Below, piece by piece: positions 7,664 to 12,422 of a DNA stretch of 12,422 nucleotides. The number at the start of each line of letters is the position of its first letter. Positions within the stretch are counted from its first letter, which is position 1. This DNA comes from Clostridiales bacterium (lineage in GTDB: Bacteria > Bacillota_E > Sulfobacillia > Sulfobacillales > JAIMBI01), in assembly GCA_027318915.1 (NCBI GenBank), contig DAHVOH010000084.1, positions 1-12,422 on the forward strand, in the 5' to 3' direction. The notes beneath the pieces were generated by a model. It was not told where the DNA came from. It was given only the letters and a program-made list of their open reading frames with translations, and ran no database searches. Made by a program: the position numbers and the translations under genes.

Positions 7664-7691
7664 GACAGGGCGCGGGTCGCCGCGCCCTGTC
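7664..7691. terminator. Hairpin between convergent genes (bidirectional terminator candidate)
   Basis: A perfect 12-bp stem (7664-7675 with 7680-7691; inner arm ACAGGGCGCGG) with a GTCG tetraloop lies 16 nt after the flippase stop and about 75 nt beyond the stop of the opposing HesB-like gene. No T-tract follows on either strand. Placement between convergent genes supports a terminator. A smaller stem, CCGAG-5 nt-CTCGG (7745-7759), sits close to the - strand stop. Confidence 0.65.
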
Positions 7692-7766
7692 GTTGGCCGC
7701 CGGTTCGGAGGGCCGGCGACAAGAGGACAACAGATGGAAGCTTGCCGAGACGGCCTCGGGTGACGG

Positions 7767-8081
7767 TCAGTGACCGCCGCAGGAGCAGCCCGACTGCACG
7801 TTGGGGTTCTCGATGGTGAATCCCGAGCGCATGGGTTCGTCGATATAGTCAATAACGCCGCCCGCCAAGTGAGAAGTGCACTCGGGCGCCACGAGGAGTT
7901 GAATCGGCCCCGCCTCCACCCGAGCGTCGTCCGCTGCCGGCGCTTCCTCCAAGGCCATGCGGTAGCCAATCCGCCCGCAGCCACAGGCTTGCCCCGCCCA
8001 TACGCGGACGTAGCTGGCGCCTCTCTCCTCCGCCAGGTCGTGGAATGCCTTTTCCGCGGCGGGCGTGATCGTGATCTCCAT
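7767..8081 (-). CDS. HesB/IscA-family (A-type) iron-sulfur protein
   Basis: Small protein of 104 aa with the HesB/IscA fold, a family that carries or inserts Fe-S clusters. Evidence is the N-terminal MEITITPAAEKAFHDL, the central first-cysteine region ACGCGRIGY, GVIDYIDEPMRSGFTIENPN (75-94) and the C-terminal SGCSCGGH. The canonical three cysteines correspond to Cys35, Cys99 and Cys101. Cys33 and Cys68 are extra, so the first motif reads CGC rather than the usual GCSG. Ribosome site AAGGAGG (plus-strand 8091-8097) lies 9 nt before the ATG. It is a single-gene unit, divergent from padR and one gene away from the Fe-S-rich sdh operon, so a role in maturing those clusters is plausible but inferred. 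It could equally be a less-characterised HesB-like protein (YneR type). Confidence 0.85.
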   Translation of the reverse strand: MEITITPAAEKAFHDLAEERGASYVRVWAGQACGCGRIGYRMALEEAPAADDARVEAGPIQLLVAPECTSHLAGGVIDYIDEPMRSGFTIENPNVQSGCSCGGH

Positions 8082-8119
8082 TCCGAGCAGCCTCCTTTGT
8101 GGGCAGATGCCTTGGCCTG

Positions 8120-8148
8120 AGTGTATGCCTGCCCTCCACGAGACGCAA
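8120..8148 (-). promoter_or_regulatory. Candidate promoter of the HesB-like gene
   Basis: On the - strand, TTGCGT (8143-8148) and TACACT (8120-8125) are separated by exactly 17 bp, upstream of the gene's ribosome site. Matches to consensus are 3/6 and 4/6, so this is a moderate candidate. An inverted repeat, CCTGCCC (8128-8134) and GGGCAGG (8151-8157), surrounds the -35 and could bind a regulator. Confidence 0.4.
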
Positions 8149-8167
8149 GTGGGCAGGAACTCCCTCG

Positions 8168-8215
8168 GGATACCTTGAATTCAAGGGGTCTAGGCATCGA
8201 AAGCGAGGGGTATCC
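8168..8215. promoter_or_regulatory. Palindromic operator candidate upstream of padR
   Basis: CCTTGAATTCAAGG (8173-8186) is a perfect 14-bp palindrome in the 134-bp space between the divergent HesB-like gene and padR. An outer inverted repeat, GGATACC (8168-8174) and GGTATCC (8209-8215), ends next to the padR ATG. PadR regulators commonly bind dyads next to their own gene, so autoregulation is likely. The palindrome differs from the ATGT-N8-ACAT pattern described for several PadR proteins. No convincing -35/-10 pair for padR was found. Confidence 0.5.
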
Positions 8216-8551
8216 ATGGAAGGGCTGCTTCCGTCTGTGCCCGCGCTGCTGGTTTTGGTGGCGTTGGCAGACCGGCCGATGCATGCATATGAGGTGGGGA
8301 AGTGGGTGAGAGAGCGGTCCGGGGGCGTGTTGACCCTGCCGGAAGGCACGCTGTATCCGCTATTGCACCAGCTCGCCCGCGAAGGCTGCCTGGCGAGTTG
8401 GGAGGACGATTCGCCCTCGGGGCGCAAGGTGACCCGATATGCGCTGCGTCAGGCCGGATGGACGCGGCTTGACGCACTGGCCGCCGCTTGGAAAGAGCGT
8501 GCCGGCGCGGTGGGACGGCTGGTGGCGGATAGGGAAAAGCCCCGGCCCTGA
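8216..8551 (+). CDS. PadR-family transcriptional regulator
   Basis: Winged-helix DNA-binding protein of 111 aa. The N-terminal domain shows the PadR hallmarks: LLVLVALADRPMHAYEVGKWVRE (11-33), where most members have a glycine in HGYE; LPEGTLYPLLHQLAREG (41-57), the recognition-helix region; and a wing with a charged turn, DDSPSGRKVTRYAL (64-77). A short C-terminal helix (about 83-105) fits a subfamily-2 PadR dimerisation helix. The start is the ATG at 8216, with GAGGGG 5 nt upstream. The same frame is open back to 8099, but without a ribosome site. The last four codons and the stop lie inside the hairpin that terminates the opposing sdh operon. The effector is unknown; the divergent HesB-like gene is a possible target. 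Confidence 0.88.
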   Translation: MEGLLPSVPALLVLVALADRPMHAYEVGKWVRERSGGVLTLPEGTLYPLLHQLAREGCLASWEDDSPSGRKVTRYALRQAGWTRLDALAAAWKERAGAVGRLVADREKPRP

Positions 8552-8562
8552 CGGGCCGGGGC
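8535..8562 (-). terminator. Intrinsic terminator of the sdh operon
   Basis: A perfect 10-bp GC stem, GCCCCGGCCC (8539-8548) with GGGCCGGGGC (8553-8562), has a TGAC loop. Read on the - strand, the stem is followed by TTTTCCC, so it works for the operon ending at 8576, 13 nt away. On the + strand no T-tract follows. The padR stop codon is in the loop, so the two transcription units share this element. Confidence 0.82.
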
Positions 8563-8575
8563 CGGAAGGAGCGGG

Positions 8576-9457
8576 TCAGCCGGCCACCGCCACTTTGGCC
8601 AGCACCTTCTTGGTATCCACGATATGGCGATGGAGACCGAGACGGGTGGGGTCGATGCCGAGCGCCAACCCGATGGCCTGCGGCAGGTGCATCACCGGCA
8701 TCGCTTCGACGCGTCCCGCCTCCGGCGTCTCGGGCTGCTGGCCATCCAAATTCAGATGGCACAGGGGGCAGGGCGTGACCACGGCATCCGCGCCCACCTC
8801 CCGGGCCTCGCTCAGGCGCTTGCCCGTCAGGGCGAGAGAGCTCTTGCGATTCGTCTCCAGCAGGGGAAAGCCGCAGCATTTGTCTTTGCCGCGGTATTCC
8901 TCCACCGGCTCGGCGCCCAGGACTTCGATGACCTTCTCCAAATAGCCCAGGCGGCCCCGGCGCAACGGGTCCACATCTTTGCTGGGGCGCACGACGTAGC
9001 AGCCGTAGAAGGGAGCCAGGCGCATGCCGTGCAAGGGGTTGACGACCATGTCCTTCAGGCGGTCCAGCCCGAAGTCCTCCACCAGCACCCACAGAAGATG
9101 CTTGACTTCCGTGGCGCCGCTGTAGGACAGGCCCTCGTCCGCCAGCAATTCGTTGACCCGGGCCCGATAGTCGTCGTTGTGGTCCACGCGGGCTTTCACA
9201 CCCATCATGACGCCGGTGCAGGTGCTGCAGATGGTCATCACGGGCAGACCCAACTGTTCGGCCATGGCGAAGGTGCGGCTGTTGACGACATCACCGGCAA
9301 AGGGGTCCCGCTCGGTGATGACGCCGGCACCCGTGCAGGCGGCGCCCGTCAGTTCGTCCAATTCCAGGCCCAGCTTGGCCCCGACCGCGGTCATGGCCTG
9401 GTACAACTCGGGCGTGCCGCCCTTGGCCACACACCCGGGATAAAACGCGTACTTCAT
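8576..9457 (-). CDS. CCG-domain (HdrB/SdhE-like) subunit of the succinate dehydrogenase/fumarate reductase complex
   Basis: Cysteine-rich protein of 293 aa in the heterodisulfide-reductase subunit B family. In archaeal and some bacterial Sdh complexes such a subunit (called SdhE there, unrelated to the E. coli flavinylation factor SdhE) replaces the cytochrome b anchor. Two CCG repeats are visible. The C-terminal one is complete: Cys153, Cys194-Cys195 (KCCGFPLL), Cys230 and Cys233 (CPLC). The N-terminal one has Cys9 (YPGC), Cys41, Cys77 and Cys80 (CSTC), but Ala40 where the first Cys of the CC pair is expected. By family knowledge these motifs bind an unusual [4Fe-4S] cluster, and in archaeal SdhE one repeat binds zinc. 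The start ATG overlaps the sdhB stop by 4 nt (ATGA), with AGGAGG upstream. No transmembrane helix is obvious. It would pass electrons to or from a quinone or thiol/disulfide partner; which is unknown. Confidence 0.88.
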   Translation of the reverse strand: MKYAFYPGCVAKGGTPELYQAMTAVGAKLGLELDELTGAACTGAGVITERDPFAGDVVNSRTFAMAEQLGLPVMTICSTCTGVMMGVKARVDHNDDYRARVNELLADEGLSYSGATEVKHLLWVLVEDFGLDRLKDMVVNPLHGMRLAPFYGCYVVRPSKDVDPLRRGRLGYLEKVIEVLGAEPVEEYRGKDKCCGFPLLETNRKSSLALTGKRLSEAREVGADAVVTPCPLCHLNLDGQQPETPEAGRVEAMPVMHLPQAIGLALGIDPTRLGLHRHIVDTKKVLAKVAVAG

Positions 9458-10440
9458 GCCTTGATTCCCTCCTGCTGGGCAAGATGAACTTTGAAGCGAC
9501 GGGGCCGCTGGGTCTTGGCGCGATCCAGGATGCGGCGGACGGCCGGCGCGTTGGGAATGCGGTGCGGGCGCATCGGCGGCAACTTGCCCTTCCAGAGCGC
9601 GCGCAGTCCGACTTTCGAGTAGCCCAGCAGCTCGCCGAAGCCGGAAAGGCTGCGCATCAAGAGCCGGGTTTCATCCAGGCGCCCGTATTCCCCCACCAAG
9701 TCCATGAAGGCGTTGGCCCGCTTGGCGCCGTTGTTCTGTTCCATGCCCATGTCCATCACCATCCGCCGCATGGCCATGATGCGGTCCATGGGCGCGACGT
9801 CCTTGGGACACACTTCCACGCACTGATAGCAGTGCGTGCAGTCCCAGACTCCGCCGGGACCGTTCATCTGCCGCAGGCGGTCCAGATCGGCCCCGTCCCG
9901 CGGGTCCATGACGAAGCGATATTCCTTGGCCAGCGCGGTCGGTCCGATGAAGATGGGATTGACGGACAGCGATTCGCAGTCCGAGACGCAGGCGCCGCAC
10001 ATGATGCAGTTGATGACCCCGTCCAAATGCAGCATGGTGTCCTGCGGCACCACGTACTCGCGTTCCGGGGGATCGGTGGCCGGCTGCAGGTACGGCTTGA
10101 TGCTGTACAGTTTGTTCCAGAACGGCTCCAGGTCCACGACCAGATCACGGATGACCGGCATGTTGCCCATGGGCTCGACGGTGATGGAGGCGGGATCCAA
10201 GTCCGACAGCTTGGTTTTGCAGGCAAGCGTCGCATGGCCGTTGATGCGCATCCCGCACGAACCGCAAATATGGCTGCGGCACGAGCAACGCAGCGCCAGC
10301 GTCTCATCCACCTCTTCGCGCACCTTGATGAGCGCGTCCAGCAGGGTGTAATAGTCCGGCACCGTCACGGCATATTCGCCCCAGAAGGGCTGATTGTCGG
10401 CTTCAGGGTTCTGACGCCGCACCTTGAGCTTAATATCCAT
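9454..10440 (-). CDS. sdhB: Succinate dehydrogenase/fumarate reductase iron-sulfur subunit, CCG-complex type
   Basis: Electron-transfer subunit of 328 aa, much longer than the usual 230-260. The N-terminal plant-type ferredoxin domain (about 1-105) has [2Fe-2S] ligands Cys54, Cys59, Cys62 and Cys74 (CRSHICGSC...LAC), plus an extra Cys52. The C-terminal domain has a [4Fe-4S] motif Cys145, Cys148, Cys151 and Cys155 (CIMCGACVSDC). A second motif, Cys201, Cys204, Cys207 and Cys211 (CTHCYQCVEVCP), follows. Classical SdhB has no Cys at the 204 position and holds [3Fe-4S] there; this one should hold a second [4Fe-4S]. Residues about 225-328 form an extension like the tail of HdrC/GlpC proteins (GRLDETRL...LWKGKLPP...RIPNAPAVRRI). 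AGGAGG lies 6 nt before the ATG. It starts 16 nt after the sdhA stop and overlaps the next gene by 4 nt. Confidence 0.93.
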   Translation of the reverse strand: MDIKLKVRRQNPEADNQPFWGEYAVTVPDYYTLLDALIKVREEVDETLALRCSCRSHICGSCGMRINGHATLACKTKLSDLDPASITVEPMGNMPVIRDLVVDLEPFWNKLYSIKPYLQPATDPPEREYVVPQDTMLHLDGVINCIMCGACVSDCESLSVNPIFIGPTALAKEYRFVMDPRDGADLDRLRQMNGPGGVWDCTHCYQCVEVCPKDVAPMDRIMAMRRMVMDMGMEQNNGAKRANAFMDLVGEYGRLDETRLLMRSLSGFGELLGYSKVGLRALWKGKLPPMRPHRIPNAPAVRRILDRAKTQRPRRFKVHLAQQEGIKA

Positions 10441-10456
10441 CCAGCACCTCCTCGGG

Positions 10457-12133
10457 TTAATACGTGCGAACCTGGGGCTCCCAGCGCGTGATCGTGACCG
10501 GCCGGTAGCTGATGCGCGGGCCGTCGGGCGTGTACTCGAGCAGGATGTGGCGCAGCCAATGCTCGTCGTCGCGTTCGGGATAATCCAGGCGGGTGTGGGC
10601 GCCTCGGCTCTCGGTGCGCGTCAGCGCCGTGACCTGAACCGCTTCGGCGATGTCCAACATATTCTGCAGTTCCAGGACCGACATCAGATTGGTGTTGAAG
10701 ACCCGTCCCTTGTCACCCACATGGACCCGGGTGTAGCGCTCTTTCAGCTCATGCACCAACTCGCCGCAGGCTTCCAGACCTTTTTGTTCACGGAACACGC
10801 CGCAGTATTTGTCCATGCCGACGCCCATGTCCCAACGGATGCGGGCGGCCAATTCCCCTTGATCGGGGCGGTCGACCAACGCTTGGATCCGCTGCTCTTC
10901 GTCCCGCACGGCCGACTCGGGAAACTCCTGGTCCTTCTGCTGCCGCGCGGCCTCGGCCGCACTCTTGCCGGCCCGGCGTCCGAAGATGACCGTGTCCAAG
11001 AGCGAATTGGCACCCAGACGGTTGCCGCCGTGCACGCTGATGCAGGCCGCCTCGCCGGCAGCATACAGCCCCGCCAGCGTCGTGGCCCCGTTGGCGTCGG
11101 TCTTGATGCCGCCCATGGGATAGTGGAAGCCCGGTCGCACACCGACGGGACTCTCGACAATGTCCACCCCGGCCATTTCCAACGCCAACTCGTGGATCTG
11201 GCCCAGCTTGGTCATGATGAGCTCACGGCCCAGATGCCGGCAGTCCAGCAGCACGCATCCATCGACGCCGCGGCCCTCGTTGATCTCCGTCTGCTCGGCG
11301 CGCGACACCACGTCGCGGCTCGCCAGCTCCACCTTGTTGGGGGCGTACTTCTTCATGAAGCGCTCGCCTTCGCTGTTCAGAAGATAGGCGCCCTCGCCGC
11401 GGGCGCCTTCCGTGAGCAGGGCGCCGGAGCCTTTCAAAGTGGTGGGGTGGTACTGCATCATCTCCATGTCCATCAGCTTGGCGCCGGCGCGGTAAGCGAT
11501 GGCCATGCCGTCGCCGGTGTTGATGAGGGCGTTGGTCGAAGGCTCAAACACGCGGCCCATGCCTCCGGCGGCGATGACGGTCGCTTTGGCTTGGATCCCG
11601 TGAATCTGCCCGCTGCGAATGTCCATGGCGACGACACCGATGACGCGGCCGCCGTCCACCACCAGATTGGTAATGAACCACTCGTTGTACATCTTGAGAC
11701 CGGATCGCACCAGTTGCTCGAACATCACCTGCAGCATAGCCTGTCCGGTGATGTCGGCGACGAAATAGGTGCGCGCCTGCGAGGCGCCGCCAAAGTTGCG
11801 GGTGCCAAGGTGCCCCGTTTCGTCACGGCTGAAGTTGACCCCCCAGTGCTCCAGCTCCAAAACCGCCTCCGGCGCTTCCCGCGCCAGGATCTCGATGGCA
11901 TCTTGATCGCCCAGATAGTCGCTGCCTTTGATGGTGTCGTAGGCATGGGACTCCCACGTATCCCCCTCGCCCAAGGCGGCGTTGATGCCGCCCTGTGCCG
12001 CGTTGGAATGGCTGCGGACCGGATAGACTTTCGAGACAATGGCGACGTCCGCGCCCTCGCGCTGGGCTTCGATGGCGGCGCGCATTCCCGCCAATCCAGC
12101 GCCCACCACCAGCACATCGTGTTTATAGATCAT
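10457..12133 (-). CDS. sdhA: Succinate dehydrogenase/fumarate reductase flavoprotein subunit
   Basis: FAD-dependent catalytic subunit of 558 aa that interconverts succinate and fumarate on the cytoplasmic side. It has an N-terminal Rossmann motif [12 protein letters not shown] (GxGxxG at 11-16). [16 protein letters not shown] contains His42, the expected covalent FAD attachment site. HPTTL (His229) and [13 protein letters not shown] (Glu242, Arg245) carry the substrate and proton-shuttle residues. [11 protein letters not shown] (His337) and [21 protein letters not shown] (Glu361, Arg372) complete the active site. The C-terminal helical domain ends in RISYRPVTI, typical of the family. No Tat signal is present, unlike the periplasmic MfrA enzymes. 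The start is the ATG at 12133, 8 nt after GGAG; a TTG seven codons upstream is less likely. First gene of the operon. Direction in vivo (succinate oxidation or fumarate reduction) cannot be told from sequence. Confidence 0.95.
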   Translation of the reverse strand: MIYKHDVLVVGAGLAGMRAAIEAQREGADVAIVSKVYPVRSHSNAAQGGINAALGEGDTWESHAYDTIKGSDYLGDQDAIEILAREAPEAVLELEHWGVNFSRDETGHLGTRNFGGASQARTYFVADITGQAMLQVMFEQLVRSGLKMYNEWFITNLVVDGGRVIGVVAMDIRSGQIHGIQAKATVIAAGGMGRVFEPSTNALINTGDGMAIAYRAGAKLMDMEMMQYHPTTLKGSGALLTEGARGEGAYLLNSEGERFMKKYAPNKVELASRDVVSRAEQTEINEGRGVDGCVLLDCRHLGRELIMTKLGQIHELALEMAGVDIVESPVGVRPGFHYPMGGIKTDANGATTLAGLYAAGEAACISVHGGNRLGANSLLDTVIFGRRAGKSAAEAARQQKDQEFPESAVRDEEQRIQALVDRPDQGELAARIRWDMGVGMDKYCGVFREQKGLEACGELVHELKERYTRVHVGDKGRVFNTNLMSVLELQNMLDIAEAVQVTALTRTESRGAHTRLDYPERDDEHWLRHILLEYTPDGPRISYRPVTITRWEPQVRTY

Positions 12134-12146
12134 CAGCACCACTCCG

Positions 12147-12164
12147 TTGCGCAATATTGCTCAA
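12147..12164. promoter_or_regulatory. 18-bp inverted repeat upstream of sdhA, Rex-operator-like
   Basis: On the - strand the site reads TTGAGCAATATTGCGCAA. It is an 18-bp dyad with a single mismatched pair and a perfect 10-bp core (GCAATATTGC). It agrees at 14 of 18 positions with the Rex-box form TTGTGAAATATTTCACAA as I recall it, including the TTG...CAA ends and the AATATT centre. It lies 13 nt upstream of the sdhA ATG, between the candidate promoter and the start, a position suited to repression. Rex senses NADH/NAD+ and controls respiratory genes in Bacillota. The sequence is seen; the regulator is inferred. Confidence 0.5.
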
Positions 12165-12205
12165 CCGCCTCGGGCTGCGTCGACGCCGACGGCAAGCCGC
12201 GGTGG

Positions 12206-12422
12206 TCACAAACCCGCAGGATAAATTGTAACGCTTTCCGGGGATTTCGTGGCAGGAGGCCGCCGGACTGGCTCACGCTTTGCCGGCGGCTGGTCCACCG
12301 CGGCCACCGGCGCGGGTATTGGCGCTCCGTCCGGCCGTCCGCGGGCGAACACGCCGGCTGGCCGGGGGCGCTTCGGCGTCACGGGCACGGGGCCCCGGCG
12401 ACACCGCTTCCGGGGGCGCGAC
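12206..12422 (-). CDS. Possible C-terminal tail of an upstream gene (partial, uncertain)
   Basis: The - strand is open from the window edge to a stop at 12206-12208. It encodes a Pro/Arg/Ala-rich, probably disordered tail (for example PVTPKRPRPAGVFARGRPDG) ending SVTIYPAGL, with strong G/C preference at third codon positions. A second - strand frame is also open from the edge to a stop at 12273-12275, reading VAPPEAVSPGPRARDAEAPP at first and ending in GPAAGKA. Both compositions look like low-complexity protein tails, and I cannot choose between them from this fragment. Either would place another gene just upstream of sdhA in the same direction. It could also be non-coding GC-rich DNA. No function is claimed. 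Confidence 0.25.
   Translation of the reverse strand, partial: SRPRKRCRRGPVPVTPKRPRPAGVFARGRPDGAPIPAPVAAVDQPPAKREPVRRPPATKSPESVTIYPAGL
12225..12230 (-). promoter_or_regulatory. Candidate -10 element of the sdh operon
   Basis: TACAAT on the - strand matches the -10 consensus at 5 of 6 positions in a locally A/T-rich patch. It is about 90 nt upstream of the sdhA ATG and upstream of the inverted repeat. No good -35 lies at 15-18 bp, so the call is tentative. Confidence 0.35.

Noticed and set aside
6297..7763. Open + strand frame of 488 codons overlapping the flippase
   Set aside because: Gly/Arg-rich translation without membrane segments or motifs; the 6451 frame gives a clear membrane protein. 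Only its TTG at 6414 with a good ribosome site was kept as an observation.
8099..8215. Longer N-terminus for the PadR protein
   Set aside because: The extension covers the palindromic operator region and has no family similarity; ATG 8216 has a proper ribosome site and begins at the PadR domain.
8624..9487. + strand frames opposite the CCG subunit, sdhB (9484-10491) and sdhA
   Set aside because: Shadow frames rich in His/Gln/Ala opposite genes with intact cysteine and FAD motifs.
1..12422. tRNA, rRNA, CRISPR, insertion sequence, phage attachment site or defence system
   Set aside because: No cloverleaf-like, spaced-repeat or transposase signal was seen. xerC has housekeeping context and is not a phage integrase.

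Overview
The window looks like a piece of chromosome from a high-GC member of the Bacillota (Firmicutes). The evidence is a full-length CodY regulator, found only in that phylum, placed directly behind xerC-hslV-hslU as in Bacillus, together with strong Shine-Dalgarno sequences and GTG starts. A Sulfobacillus- or Thermaerobacter-like lineage is a reasonable guess from the GC content and the archaeal-style succinate dehydrogenase, but the sequence alone does not fix the genus. There are no RNA genes, insertion sequences, phage genes or CRISPR arrays.

Left third (1-5239, + strand): the 3' part of topA, then xerC, hslV and hslU packed with a 14-nt gap and two overlaps, then codY with its own extended -10 promoter, a short leader hairpin and a long GC-rich terminator. 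These genes serve DNA topology, chromosome dimer resolution, ATP-dependent proteolysis and nutrient-responsive transcription control. trmFO, which sits between topA and xerC in Bacillus subtilis, is missing here.

Middle (5240-8551): a lipoprotein with a glycoside-hydrolase-18 fold (SleL/YaaH-like) and a Wzx-type polysaccharide flippase, both + strand and cell-envelope related, end at a perfect hairpin. Facing them is a small HesB/IscA-like protein on the - strand. Divergent from it is a PadR-family regulator, with a 14-bp perfect palindrome in the shared intergenic region.

Right third (8535-12422, - strand): a succinate dehydrogenase/fumarate reductase operon read right to left as sdhA, sdhB and a CCG-domain (HdrB/SdhE-like) subunit. 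The iron-sulfur subunit carries an extra cysteine that would turn the usual [3Fe-4S] site into a second [4Fe-4S] site, and has a long HdrC-like tail. No cytochrome b membrane anchor is encoded between sdhA and the terminator. This is the non-classical, thiol-reductase-related type of complex. A near-perfect 18-bp inverted repeat resembling a Rex (NADH-sensing) operator lies just upstream of sdhA. The last ~200 bases may hold the Pro/Arg-rich end of another - strand gene.

The most interesting part is the CCG-type dehydrogenase operon with its cluster changes and candidate redox operator.
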